From positions 1,717,501 through 1,781,500 of the forward strand of contig NC_052028.1 of the NCBI RefSeq assembly GCF_015832195.1: DNA of 64,000 nt, in the 5' to 3' direction. Under the pieces are notes generated by a model, which did not search any database, had not been told where the DNA came from, and saw only the letters and a list, made by a program, of their open reading frames with translations. Positions 1 through 10,710 of this stretch are shown here, in pieces (within the stretch, counting starts at the first letter, position 1; each line of letters begins with the position of its first letter). The DNA is from Motacilla alba alba. Taxonomy: Eukaryota > Chordata > Aves > Passeriformes > Motacillidae. The translations under genes were made by a program, and so were the position numbers.

Positions 1-125
1 AGGAAAGGGCTGCGAGCAGCGAGACTCCGCCGCGATAAGCGCCTCAGAAATGCAGATACGGGGAACCTTTTGTCTGCGGAGCTGCCGGCGCTTTCCGAGC
101 CTCCGCAGCCGGCTGGGCCAGCTGG
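1..125. promoter_or_regulatory. CpG-dense edge, possible CpG-island fragment
   Basis: CpG dinucleotides are frequent in the first 125 bases and thin out afterwards. This could be the downstream shoulder of a CpG island lying mainly outside the window. No TATA box, exon or splice signal can be tied to it. Confidence 0.35.
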
Positions 126-1157
126 CACCGGGGAAAGAGCTGGGGAATGATCCGGGAGCGGCTGTGCCACCAGGGATGTGCCACCGGCTGTGCCCCCATC
201 CGCCCTCACCCATCTTCCTCTGCTCTCCGCTCCTTCCCTGCGTTTTCCCCTCCGCTCCCTGAATGGCACCGAGTTTGTTTCCACCCTCTGGATTTAACCG
301 GATTCAGCCTCGCTGGAGAGCTCGCGCTGACCCCAGCTCTTCTTTTATCTCCTCCTTTTGCCACCACAAAACGAGGGGGCAGAAATGCCGTGTGAACAGG
401 GGTGATCCCAGAGGAGCTGAGCTGATCCTGGCTGATGCCGGAGGGGCTGGACGGGCCAGGGGCCATTTGGGAAAGGCTCTCCCGGGAAACTGGGCAGGGG
501 GAGCGAGTCCGGCCACCCCGTGTGCCCTGCCCCGAGCAGCACCAGCAGCCTGGGAGTCAAGGGGCAAATCCCAGCAGACAGCTCAGAGCAATTTATATCC
601 CAACATCCAAATATTTCCCAGGATTGGACCCTAAATCCTCTCCTGGGGGAAATCCCTGCCCGGAGCTTCCCCCTCGCAGCACCAGCGAATCTCTCGGAGT
701 TTATAAACGCTCGGTTCTCTCTGTGTTCTCAGGCTCTCCAAGCCATGTGTTTGTCATTACCGAGCTGCGTTTGGGGCGCTTTAAGTCGCTTTATTTCCAT
801 TCTTTGTGGCTGTTTGTGCGGCAGCCGCGTCTCTGGAAACACAAAGCCCCTGGAGGCTTTTGGTGTGCTCGGCTCCGTCACCTCCCTCGCAGGCTGTGCC
901 TTTGTGCGCTCCCCTAGATGGCAACTCCAGACAAGCCTTTATCCAGCGGGAGCGGCTGCGAGCCCCGGCTGCGATGGGGCAGGGCAGGGCCGAACGCTGA
1001 TGAACTCACCCCGCTGCTGCGGGGCCGGACCAGCGCCAGCTTGGGTGAGACCTTCCCGGAGGGTTCCTTTGAGCCTCTGCCCGCCTCGCTGCGCAGGGGA
1101 TGTCACAGAGCCACAAACCCCGCTGGTGGCTTTGTTGTGTTCAGCCAGGGAGTGGGA
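126..1157. other. Unique GC-rich noncoding stretch
   Basis: No repeat or gene recognised. Open frames of 70-335 codons overlap on both strands, none with a recognisable domain, and codon use looks random. A short AT-richer patch lies around 590-800. Confidence 0.4.
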
Positions 1158-1400
1158 AATCAGGGGATCAGGGAATCCCAGACTGGGGCAGGCTGGGAGG
1201 GGCTCACCTGGTGCCACCTCCCTGCTCCAGCAGGGCCATCCCAGGGCTCGGGGATATCTGGAATCCCCAGGGAAGGACACTCCACAGCATCTCTGGTCTC
1301 TGCCCAGGGCTGGGCACTGCCCAGGGCACGAGTTGTGCTTCCTGTGCAGTGGGAATTGCTGGGATCAGCTCCTGCCTGTTCCTCTGGATGCTTCTGAGAT
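1158..1400 (-). mobile_element. Old CR1 LINE 3' fragment
   Basis: Read on the minus strand, this follows the avian CR1 3' region. The plus-strand phrases 'cctccctgctccagcagggc' (near 1221) and 'gacactccacagcatctctg' (near 1277) are typical of the CR1 reverse complement. Clear divergence and indels suggest an old copy. No coding sequence remains. Confidence 0.55.
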
Positions 1401-1770
1401 CCAGAGCTGGCTGTGCTCCTGCTCTGCACTTCCAAGAGCTGCCCCCACATTCCAGCCCTGGCTCCTGCCAGCAGTGGGAGGTGTGAGGTGTCCCCTAGTC
1501 CCATGGCAGGTCCATGGGGCTTCCTAACTTCATCCCTGCTGGCACAGCCTCCCCTTGCTCTACCCACCCGTTCCTTCCTCTCCTGCTCATCCCCATCCTG
1601 CCCTTCTCTGAGCTGTGGATCCCACAGGATGGGTTGTGGGGCTCCACCTTTGGAGCAGGTTCCCAGAAATGTCCAGAAAATGGGGCACAGCCGGTTTTTC
1701 CAGGCAGACCCTGGACCTACTGAGCAACAGCCTCGAGGCCACTGCTCAAATGATGAGGTTTGTGCAGGTC
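1401..1770. other. Unique spacer
   Basis: Pyrimidine-leaning single-copy sequence between the CR1 relic and the minisatellite. No feature seen. Confidence 0.4.
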
Positions 1771-2387
1771 CTGACTGGGAATTCAGGGATCAGAGGGATC
1801 CTCACAGGGAATTGAAGGATCAGAGGGATCCTCACTGGGAGCTCAGGGATCAGAGGGATCCTCACTGGGAGCACAGGGGTCAGAGGGATCCTCACTGGGA
1901 GCACAGGGGTCAGAGGGATCCTCACTGGGAGCTCAGGGATCAGAGGGATCCTCACTGGGAGCACAGGGGTCAGAGGGATCCTCACTGGGAGCTCAGGGAT
2001 CAGAGGGATCCTCACTGGGAGCACAGGGGTCAGAGGGATCCTCACTGGGAGCTCAGGGATCAGAGGGATCCTCACTGGGAGCACAGGGGTCAGAGGGATC
2101 CTCACTGGGAGCTCAGGGATCAGAGGGATCCTCACTGAGAGCACAGGGATCAGAGAGATCCTCACAGGGAATTGAAGGATCAGAGGAATCCTCACTGAGA
2201 GCACAGGGATCAGAGAGATCCGCACAGGGATCAGAGAGATCCGCACAGGGAATTGAAGGATCAGAGGGATCCTCACTGGGAGCTCAGGGATCAGAGGGAT
2301 CCTCACTGGGAGCTCAGGGGTCAGAGGGATCCTCACTGGGAGCTCAGGGGTCAGAGGGATCCTCACTGGGAGCTCAGGGGTCAGATG
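1771..2387 (+). repeat. 30-bp minisatellite, about 21 units
   Basis: Fifteen consecutive 30-bp units (1771-2220) are followed by a shortened 21-bp unit (2221-2241), four more full units and a partial one. Nearly every unit contains GGATCC. Two variants (centre GCTCAGGGAT or GCACAGGGGT) alternate between 1921 and 2130, giving a 60-bp higher-order period. Because 30 is a multiple of three, the array is open on both strands (a plus-strand frame with a 10-residue repeat, and a 248-codon minus frame). This is a by-product of the repeat, not evidence of a gene. It is likely polymorphic in copy number. Confidence 0.95.
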
Positions 2388-3059
2388 CCCTCCCCGAGCA
2401 GCAGGTGACAGACTCTGGGCACTCCCTCTGTGGAGACACACGGGCAGGGTGGTGGTGACAGTGCCAGATGTTGTCCAGCTGCAAAAAGGCACCCCCAGCT
2501 CAAGGTGTCACCCCCAGGTGCCCAGGGCTGTCATGCTGGCCAGGGGCCACCACCTGAGAGCCCCCCAGTGCCACCACCTGGGAGCAGGGACCCAGTGCCA
2601 CCAAGCTGTTGTGAGCACAGCTCCGAGCCTGGCGGAGCATCCTGGTGAATACACAGATGTTGTGGAGGGAATCAATGAGGAGATGAGTGAATGAAGAGTT
2701 TTGGCTTCTCCTGGCTCTGGAGGAATCTGTGCTCTCCCCCAGCCTGCCCAGGGCTGCCAAGTGCAAAACCATCCGGAAAAAAAAAAAAAAGAAAAAAAAG
2801 AAAAAGAAAACAGGGAAAACGAGTCAGTGAGCTAGAAAATGCCTGGGCTGTTGTGTGAAATTCCTCTGCACCAGCCCTGTCACTCCTCCTCAGCCGTGCA
2901 CCCGGCTCTGCCTTTGATGGGCGTCTCTGGGTGTAATTAAAGGTGACAGAGTGCTGGGGACAAACGGGGTGGGGCTCCCGGAGTGGCACCCCGGCCACCT
3001 CGGTGCTGCCTTCGCTTTGTCTCCTGGAGAGCTGCCAGCCACTTGCCCCCGGGATCACA
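2388..3059. other. Unique sequence with an A-rich tract
   Basis: Single-copy sequence. The only simple feature is an A-rich run with interspersed G at about 2776-2812. It could be a decayed retroposon tail, but no element body is recognised beside it. Confidence 0.4.
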
Positions 3060-3215
3060 GCCAGGGCAAGAGGCAAAATGTTTGGTGCCACTTCCAATTA
3101 GTAAATTATTTTATCTCCTGGGTCCCGGCTCCAAATCCGTTATGGCGGCTGGGAAATGCCTCCCGTGGCGGAGGAGATGGATGCACAGGAGATTTTTTTA
3201 ATTTGAAGGAGGGAT
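3060..3215. promoter_or_regulatory. Candidate conserved noncoding element
   Basis: An AT-rich, repeat-free block in GC-rich surroundings, with homeodomain-like cores (CCAATTAGTAAATTATTTTA near 3094) and a ...TTTTTTTAATTTG run near 3194. Composition resembles vertebrate enhancers. Conservation cannot be shown from one sequence. Confidence 0.25.
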
Positions 3216-3949
3216 GGAAGATCCTGCTCCAAAGGCAGAGTGTGCTCCAATCCCTTCCCTGCGAGGGCTGCAGCCCCCAGCCCCGCTGGGATGCTGGGAG
3301 CACTGGTGAGGCAGGGTTTGTGTGTTAGTGGGACGTGTGGGTAACGATCCCGTTCCACAGGAACTGCTCCCGGCTCCCCGCAGAGAAATCCGACCTGACA
3401 CGGGGAGCCCGCGCCGGGAGAGCCCCCCCAGAGCTCGGGGAGACACATCCTGGAGCCCTCCAGGGGGAGCGGAGCCCGGCACGGAGCCCGGATCTGCACC
3501 TCCTGGTGGGAAGGGGGTTTAGCCCATGGAATTTTCCACCTGGGCCTCCCCTCAGACCCCCAGGCAGCAACGACCCCAGCCCACAGAAAAAGGGAACGAG
3601 AGCAAATTCCAGAGGGTGAAGGCGTTGTTTATCCAGAGGTTTAGGTGTGCAGGGCGAGGACATGGAGGAGTGAGAGGACAGGGAATGGGGCTGGAGCCAC
3701 CTCCGGAGCTGCAGCTGCCTGGGGCTCTCAGGTGGGCTTGGCCCCCTTTGCCAGCCCCCCACAGTCCCGCCTTTCTCTCTCCTGCCTACAGACGCGCTGG
3801 GCTGAGCCCCTGCCCCTCAAAATCCTGATTTTCCAGCTCCCAGGACCAGCAGAGTCCAACACCGCGTGGCAGGCCCAGCAGTGCCAAGTGCCTGCCTTGG
3901 TGCAGAGCTCAGCTGCCAGAGCCCGGAGAGCCAGTCTCTTAGGGAAAAC
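3216..3949. other. Unique GC-rich stretch with a small CpG cluster
   Basis: CpG-dense at about 3370-3510 but too short for a confident island. The rest is single-copy with no recognised exon or repeat. Confidence 0.4.
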
Positions 3950-4310
3950 CCGGAAAGGAAGGATTGAGGCTAATTCCTGTTTGATAAGAAAGTTGCTGAA
4001 GGTCTTGGAGCACGTTCCAGGTTCAGGGCAGAGTTTTGGCACCTTGGAGTGGCTGCTGAGAGCCGTCAGGGGCCCACAGCTCCTGGGAGCTGTGCAGAGG
4101 CTCCCTGGAGCAGAGACAAGGCTCTGCAGGAGCCTTAAACACATTGAAATGAGTGGCAAAGATAAAAGAGCAGAGATAAGCGATAAGAACTCACAGATGA
4201 CAGCAGCACAATCTTCAGAGCTGCAGCAGGAGCAGGAAAAATGGCCATATTCAAATTCCCCCAGTATTATCTGGGAAAACAAGGAGTAATTACTCTGGCA
4301 AGAGATAACT
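3950..4310. promoter_or_regulatory. Candidate enhancer with GATA-motif cluster
   Basis: Three GATAA cores lie within about 27 bp (AGATAA at 4160, AGATAA at 4174, CGATAA at 4181), with ATTATCT at 4265-4271 and AGATAA near 4302. The block is AT-rich and free of repeats. Clustered WGATAR sites are typical of GATA-factor enhancers. That this one is active is inference. Confidence 0.3.
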
Positions 4311-4654
4311 CTCCCTTCCCTCGCCTCGCTCTGCGCACGCAGCTCCAGAGGAAGTTTGGGTGACCTGCAAGTGGCATCTCACACAAAATGAGCCTCAGAG
4401 CCCTCCCCGGGAACAGGAGCACAGGCAGGAAGGCTCCACATTCCCTGCAAGTCCCGGGGGTTATTCCTGAGCTTGGAGCTCTGTTGATCCGAGATATCTG
4501 TGCATTGTTCCCTGCTGGCTGACACACCCCGCCCTCACCTCGGCTCTGTGCTATCGGCACCTCCATCTCCCCCTGGGACCCAGCTCCGGGGAGAGCCGGC
4601 ATGCCTCCTGCTCTTGGCTCGGCTGCCAGCTGGAGCTGGGAAGTGCCAGGGAAG
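4311..4654. other. Unique spacer left of LTR
   Basis: Single-copy sequence up to the LTR's target-site duplication. Nothing recognised. Confidence 0.35.
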
Positions 4655-4658
4655 GGTT

Positions 4659-5076
4659 TGTGACAGATGAGTAATGCCATGGCTGACTCTCACAATTAAA
4701 AGGCAAATATTATATCTATATGTTAGGAGAAGTTTTCTAGATTTATAGTTGTGTTTTACCCCCCTTGTGTTGTTATCGGGGGTGCCCTGGGTTTGGGACA
4801 TTTGGGGGGGTCACTCGTTGCTGTGGCAGCACCTGACCCCCAATCAAGGTGTCAGGAATGATCTCCACCACTGGGCAGGGAAGGAGGAGTCCATGGACAG
4901 AACTCTGGGGGGCTAAAGGGTTAAAAGGTGAAACCTCCATTGTGTGGGTGAGCACATGGTGGGGAAATCCTCTGCTCCTGGTGCTGTAATATTTTCTCTA
5001 TTCAATCTCCTGTTGTATTTTTGGTAAGGTTTTAATGAACCTTTTAAATTCTTGGAAGTGAGCAGCATCCCTCGCA
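4659..5076 (+). mobile_element. Solo LTR of an endogenous retrovirus (copy A)
   Basis: A 418-bp element starting TGTGACAG and ending CTCGCA, flanked by a perfect 4-bp duplication (GGTT at 4655-4658 and 5077-5080). A second copy in opposite orientation at 33178-33589 has the same boundaries, which confirms the ends. The A/T-rich promoter-like segment is near 4700-4725. The polyadenylation hexamer of copy B (AATAAA) is mutated to AATGAA here. No gag, pol or env sequence is adjacent, so this is a solo LTR left by LTR-LTR recombination. A 4-bp duplication is usual for gammaretrovirus-like (class I) elements; the family name is not known to me. Confidence 0.82.
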
Positions 5077-5080
5077 GGTT

Positions 5081-5479
5081 TCTTATCACCAGGGCAAGGC
5101 AGCAGGTACACCTGCCCTGGCTGCAGCCTCCAGCAGCCACAGGGCAGCTCCTGTTCGGAGGCTTCCCAAGGCACAGATCCCAGCTGTTCCTTTGTGTACA
5201 TTCCCTGATGGATCTGTCAGCTGCTCATTTAGGGAATCACCCTCTGGGCTCACCTGTGCAGGGCCACGAAGTCCCGCCAGTGCCACCAAGTCCTGCCATC
5301 CCCGTGCCACAGGAAAGGGTTGGCCATGGTTAGTCCGGCTGCTCCATCCCTCCATTTGATGTCCCTGGTTCTTCCTCGCCACTTAACAGGGAAAACCCCG
5401 CTCCCGGGCCACCCTGAGCTCGCTTTTAGCCAGCTCTGCTTTGCTCAGCTCCTTCCCTGAAGGGCCGTTTCATGTCCCC
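5081..5479. other. Unique spacer right of LTR
   Basis: Single-copy, GC-moderate sequence with no recognised gene or repeat. Confidence 0.35.
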
Positions 5480-5840
5480 GAGCGCTTCCATCTCTGTCCT
5501 CTGCCTTTGGAGATCAGAGCGCCGGGAATGCTCGGGAATTCCGGGGACACCGGGGCAGGGCAGAGCTTTGTTCATCACCCGGACCGGGGATACCCTCTCG
5601 GCTCGACCTCTGCCGCTGCAGAACCCGCTGGAGGAGCCTCCTCCACCGCTCCTTTGAGGGCGAATAATGAGGAGCACCAGGACTTGCTGGAGTAATTCCT
5701 TCCCGATCCGGCACGGGAAGCCTCGGGAGTGGTTTGGGAGCTCCTGCGAGCTCCTGGCCCATCCAGCAGGGAACGACACGCCGGGGTGAGATGAAAAGCG
5801 TCGGGGTGCATAAAGAGGCAAAGCAGAGCCCTGCCAGTGC
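5480..5840. promoter_or_regulatory. Weak CpG cluster
   Basis: Frequent CpG (for example around 5518-5640) in sequence that is otherwise CpG-poor. A small or decaying CpG island is possible. No transcript start motif is visible. Confidence 0.3.
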
Positions 5841-5960
5841 GCAGTCATCGCGCTCGGCTGTCTCCTAATGTCTGCCTTTGAAATGCTAATGCGCTTTTAA
5901 AGTAGGTAATTTTCATGTAACTTCTACCTACAGGACTCAAAGAAGGTGTTTATTACAATC
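5841..5960. promoter_or_regulatory. Candidate conserved noncoding element
   Basis: Abrupt switch to AT-rich single-copy sequence with an octamer-like AAATGCTAATGCGC (about 5880) and GGTAATTTTCATGTAAC (about 5906). Resembles a conserved enhancer core. Inference only. Confidence 0.28.
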
Positions 5961-6537
5961 CTGCCTGGCCTGGGGCACAGCTGATGAATTCCAGAGCCTT
6001 TCCATGACCGAATTCCAGCCTGGCTGCCCAGCCGGGCTCCTCCCTGCCCTTTGGGCTGGCGCCTGGCACCCGGCGGGGCTGGCACGAACCTCGGTGCCCC
6101 GCTGTGCCGGGATGCCAGCGCCGGCACCGGGACAGGACCAGCAGCAGGACCAGCCCTCCCCGACCCAGAGCCCCAGGGTTTCGCTGGGCTGAGCCACCAG
6201 GCCTGCCACAAATCCCAGGATCTGTGGAGCCGTGGATGGCTTCAATTTCATCCCAACAGCGGGATTTGCATGGCGGATGGCTCGGAAGAGTGGGCAGTGC
6301 CTGGGTTTCCATCCCACAGCAGCTCCACCACAGCATTCCCAAAGCTTCATCACAAGCCAGGGAATATTTGAAGGCTGCTCCATCAGCCCCCTGCTCCGAG
6401 CTCCATCTGAATGTTGTTTTTCCTGGCGTGCTGGACACACCAGGAATGTGTCAGAGTCAGGCCATGGAGGAGGACAGGAGATGTTCTTCCATGAGCAGCT
6501 GGAGTCAGTGTCTGGGGCTGCCCAGCAGGTCCTCCCC
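5961..6537. other. Unique GC-rich stretch
   Basis: CpG is moderate around 6040-6130. No recognised repeat or exon. The long open frames on both strands have no domain resemblance. Confidence 0.35.
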
Positions 6538-6932
6538 TGATGCCTTGAGAAGGCTGACCTGGAACAGAGACTAGAGGAGTTAAACAATAAAGCAGGGATT
6601 TATTAGGAGGCCTCAATAAATCCACCTTGGGCAGCACAAGAGCCCAGCCAGGGCTGCACCCAAGATGGGCACAAAATGCACCACCGGGCACGGGGTCTCT
6701 CCCTGGGATCAGTTCTGCTCCATTTGCACCTTGCAGTTCATTGTCCCACTCCAGCTCCAGCCCATGCACTCCCACCCTGCTTCTTTTCCTCTCTCCAGCC
6801 CACGCTGTTTGTGCTCCTGGGCTGAGCTTTGGATCATTTGTCCTTGGTGCCCAGCTGGAGCAGGAATTGTTTTGTCTCCCTGCTCTGTGCAGAGAGCTCA
6901 GCATCCCCTCATGTGAAGCTCAGACCCACACA
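6538..6932 (-). mobile_element. Probable ERV LTR, minus strand
   Basis: On the minus strand it runs from TGTGTGGG (6932) to GGCATCA (6538), about 395 bp with TG...CA ends. An AATAAA hexamer (complement of 6599-6604) sits in the last fifth, as expected for the R/U5 boundary. The sequence resembles a passerine LTR family I have seen. No clear target duplication flanks these ends, so the exact limits are uncertain, and no internal retroviral sequence adjoins it. Confidence 0.55.
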
Positions 6933-7319
6933 CTAAAGCAGCACAGAATGTGAAAATATAAAAGCTGAAACCTGAGGCATCACCCGGGAAGCAGCTTTGG
7001 GGTGGAGCAGGGCTCCGTCGGGCTGGGCCGGTTCGGGAGGCACCGGCGAGGCTCGGGACATGCAAAGAGCCAGCCCCGGGCTCCGTGCGGATCAAAAAGC
7101 CTGGGAAAATGAGCGTCGGGAAGGTGCTGATGTCCTGCGAGCAGCCCGCTTTGAAGAGGCACTCCCCAGACGGGAGGAGGACACCGAGGTGCTTTGGGTG
7201 GAGCTGAGATGTGCCTGGAGAGTCCCACAGCATTCCCGATCTGCCAGGGATGTGGCTGGGGCTGAGCCTTCCCCTGCTGCAGCTGAGCCCTGCAGTCAGG
7301 CAGAGCTCCCTGGCAGCCT
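6933..7319. other. Unique stretch, mild CpG
   Basis: CpG-richer at 7000-7100. No gene or repeat recognised. Confidence 0.35.
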
Positions 7320-7520
7320 TGGCTTCGTGTCCCGTTAATAACGGGCCTGAATTCCGTGTTCTGGTGTGAATTATGTGCACAAAACACAATTTGCTTTGCT
7401 AATGGTATTTGGCCATTTTGGTGCCGGGGAACTTTTCAGAAATCATTACCATGCACTCGGCTCTTTAGGTTTTTTTCCTCTCTTCTGAGGCAATTTGTCA
7501 GAAGGGATTTTTTGACAATT
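7320..7520. promoter_or_regulatory. Candidate conserved noncoding element
   Basis: AT-rich block beginning with the inverted motif CCGTTAATAACGGG (7330-7343). It contains several TAAT/CAAT cores and no repeat. Enhancer-like by composition only. Confidence 0.25.
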
Positions 7521-8355
7521 TCACTGAACCATGCTCGAGAGCACGTTAACCCCTCCAGAGCTTTCTCCTCTGCTCTGCTTCCCCTTGGATTTGTTCCTGC
7601 TGCCTTGGCGAGGGGCAGTGGGGAGCTGCAGGGATCCCTGGGTGCAGTGGGGTGCCTTGGGATCCCTGAGCTATCTCTGGATAGCTCTCAGCTCATGGGG
7701 CTCCACTTCCAAAATCCTCCTTGATATTCCCAGTGCATCCAAATCCTCAGCTCAGGGCAGAAGGAGTTCCTCTCATTCCTCAGGGACACCTAACCTAGGG
7801 GATAAGTGCAGCAGTACTGGGAGGGATGGCTCCAGCAGCACTGAACTGGGGAGCATCCCTGAGCACCAGTTGCCTCCCAGCTCCCTGAGGAGGTTGGACA
7901 TGGAGAGCTCCCAGTTCTCCTCCCCAAAAAACCTCTTACAGTGATTTTCAGGAGATGTGTGAATTCCAGGTTGGAATCTGGCCTTTAGACATCAGAAATG
8001 GGAAAGGTTTCAGGGTTATCCCAGTGACTCTGACTCTCCTGACAGGCTTTTGGGCCTTCCAGGTGCTGAGTAATTCCCACTGCTGGAAAGGAGACTTGAG
8101 AACCTCCAGCAGCCTCAGACACACTCTGGGGCTTTGCTCTTCCATGCAGGCCAAGACTTTTCCTTTGGGAGTACAGGAGCCACTGGAAGTGCTGAAGGTG
8201 GGGATGGAGGTGGCTGGGGGGAAGGGCTGCTGGGAGCCCTCCGGAGTCAATCCCATCCATCCCTGGGGTGCTGGAGAGCCCTGGAAAGCTGGGAATGCAG
8301 TGCCCCAGTCAGGGGAGGGAAGCAAGGATTTCCCTGCTGTTACTTTGCCTGAAAA
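7521..8355. other. Unique stretch
   Basis: Single-copy sequence. Open frames of 120-137 codons at 7356-7724, 7531-7944 and 7955-8362 show no recognisable domain or splice context. Confidence 0.35.
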
Positions 8356-8416
8356 GTCATAAAATCCTGGAATGCTTTGGTTTGGAAAGGACCTGAAAGA
8401 TCACCTGCACCCCACT
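8356..8416 (-). mobile_element. CR1 3' tip
   Basis: About 60 bp matching the reverse complement of the extreme CR1 3' end (aaatcctggaatgctttgg, then ggaaaggacctgaaagatca). A heavily 5'-truncated insertion or a relic. Confidence 0.6.
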
Positions 8417-8840
8417 AATTAAGGGGCTGTCTTGGCAAACCCTTCTCCCGCCCACTGCACACTGAGGATGTTTTTCCAGAGCTGGGGCTCCTGCAGCCAC
8501 TGCTGCTGCTCTTTGCGAAGATCTTGGAATGTGCCAACACCTCCTGTTGTGTCCTGAGAGTGGGAATGTGTTCGGAATCTTCCCAGGGCCTTGTCCTACG
8601 TCTGCAGGAGTGCTGGAATTCCCTCAGAGCACTCACAGCCACTGAAACCCACCCACACTGCCAGATTTATCCACATCCACATTTCCATTCCCCACTTCTG
8701 CAGGGCCTGGGCTGGCTTAGAATGGCATCCCCAGGAGGATGCAGATGCTGGAGCAGCAGTGGGGACATCCAACCTCAGAGCTGCCACAGCTGTGGCTGGT
8801 TTTAGGGGAGGGATCCTCAGCTGATCAGGGCCATCAGCCA
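8417..8840. other. Unique spacer between CR1 pieces
   Basis: No gene or repeat recognised. Confidence 0.35.
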
Positions 8841-9073
8841 CGGTCAGGTTGGGAAAAATTCCTCCCTGGGAGGGTGGGCAGGCCCTGGCACAGGTTCCCA
8901 GAGCAGCTGTGGCTGCCCCTGGATCCCTGGCAGTGCCCAAGGCCAGGCTGGACACTGGGGCTGGGAGCAGCCTGGGACAGTGGGAGGTGTCCCTGCCATG
9001 GCAGGGGTGGGATGAGATGAGATGAGCTGTAAGGTCCTTTCCAACCCAACCCACTCCACGATTCTGAGATTCC
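8841..9073 (+). mobile_element. CR1 LINE 3' end
   Basis: Typical avian CR1 3' untranslated region: a 'ctgggagggtgggcaggccc' block, then the 'ggctgcccctggatccctgg' block, then 'gtccctgccatggcaggggt' and a short degenerate tail (gattctgagattc) ending near 9073. About 230 bp, 5'-truncated, noncoding. Confidence 0.88.
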
Positions 9074-10114
9074 CAAAGTTCTCAGATGGCTGTAGCATCC
9101 CTTCCCCACCTGGCTGTTTTGCCAGCCTACTCAGGGCTGCTCTGAGATGACAACAGCCCTTTGTTATTCCTCTTTATTCCAGGAATTCCTGCCACCTGCC
9201 GAGTTTATATTCAAATGAGAACCAAACCAGGTGAGTTTGGGTATGGATTGCTGAGCCCTCCCCTGGAGCAATGTTTGTTTTCTCCACCCAGGCTCCAGGG
9301 CTCTTCCTGGTCTCTGTGATTCCCTGGGATGTGCTGGGGGGATTCCACCAGGGAAAGGGCTTTGTCCTTGCAGGTCCTTGAAGTCCAGCATGCTGCCCTG
9401 TGGAATTGCTGCTGGATCCCGCCCAGGCAGCAGCTCCAGGCTGGGTGAAATGCCTGCAATTCTGCTGAGCTGAGCACGCTGCTCTCACCTGGAGATGCCC
9501 CAGCTTTATCAGACACTCTATTGCCTATTATTGTATCGGGTGTCCTGCTCTTGTGTGGACTCCAGAATCTCAACACTGCTGGAGTTTCAGCCCCTCTGGC
9601 ACCCCAGGAGCTGCCCTGGGTGATGCCCTGAGAGAGCATCAGATAAGCTGCCCAGAACCCACAGCCTCCTCAGGCTGTGGTTTCCTGTTACAAATTCAGC
9701 AGTTCACCTCTCTGCGATCACATTCCACTCAGGAAAACCAGGCCCCAGCACAAGGAATTCAGTTTGTGACCCTCCCAGAGCAGTCTGCTGCTGCTGTGGC
9801 CATGGAGCTGGGCAGGGAAATGAGCTGGGAAAGCTCTCACATCATGAAAGCACAGAAATATTGGGAATGTCACTCTGCTGCAGCGTCACTTGCTGAAGGG
9901 AACCAAAGCCCTGCTGTGGCAGCTCTGGGAGGACAAATCCCACCTTTCCCCATGAACTCAGTTCTTTGGGATTGCTGAGGTTTGGTTTCCAGCACGGGCT
10001 GTGGCCTCTTGACCCCACCACCCCCAGGTGAAAAGCCTGGTGTGGTTTGGGAACCCCAAGCTGTCCTCAGGGGCCTTGGGGACATCAGGGATTTGCCTCT
10101 TCCCATGGACACCT
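9074..10114. other. Unique stretch
   Basis: Single-copy sequence with a modest AT-rich patch around 9150-9240. The 141-codon plus frame at 9553-9978 has no recognisable domain. Confidence 0.35.
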
Positions 10115-10400
10115 TGGCAAGGTGACAGTGATTAGGGCTCCCAGCTCCTTGAAAGATTTACCCCAGTTAATCAATCCATCATTAATCAATGCATTCAAAG
10201 ATTTCAAACAAAACTGAAAGCCAACCATCTCTTCAAATTCTAAGTGAAACAAGTTGGATTGAATCCTTGGAAAATCACCTGGACTAAAAGAATTTAGGAA
10301 GCCACTGGATTTCCAGCGCTGCTCATAGCACCAAAAATATTGATTTAATTATTTTTTTTAACTTGAAAAGGCAAAATAATTTAGATTACACTGAAGACAC
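10115..10400. promoter_or_regulatory. Candidate conserved noncoding element
   Basis: About 285 bp of AT-rich single-copy DNA with paired homeodomain-type cores (GTTAATCAATCC at 10156, ATTAATCAATGC at 10171; HNF1/PBX-like spacing) and a TTGATTTAATTATTTTTT run near 10340. Among the better enhancer-like blocks in the left half. Confidence 0.32.
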
Positions 10401-10600
10401 CAGGCACCACAAGACAGCGCAGGCTGGCTCCGAACTATCAGCAATCTCCTGCCCCACATCCATATCTTTTTGGGTTGGTCCTTGGCTCTGGATTCTGCCC
10501 CTACAGCACACGTGTGGGGAAGGACACAGAGATTCTTCTGTTCCCAGCAAAAATTTTTGATTTTCAAACTGCGGAGATGTTCTTGTGTTGTATCTTCAGC
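10401..10600. other. Unique spacer
   Basis: Single-copy. Nothing recognised. Confidence 0.3.
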
Positions 10601-10710
10601 TGGAGAGCTGAGGGAGCGCTCCTGGAGAAGTGAGGGAGTGCTCCTGGAGAGCTGAGGGAATGCTGCTGGAGAGCTGAGGGAATGCTCCCGCAGAGCTGAG
10701 GGAACGCTCC
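10601..10710 (+). repeat. 22-bp tandem repeat, five units
   Basis: Five 22-bp units of the form tggagagctgagggagcgct plus two bases, with 1-4 substitutions per unit. The unit length is not a multiple of three, so no frame repeats through it. Confidence 0.9.

Noticed and set aside
1413..2492. 241- and 248-codon frames with 10-residue repeats
   Set aside because: Both come from the 30-bp minisatellite read on opposite strands.
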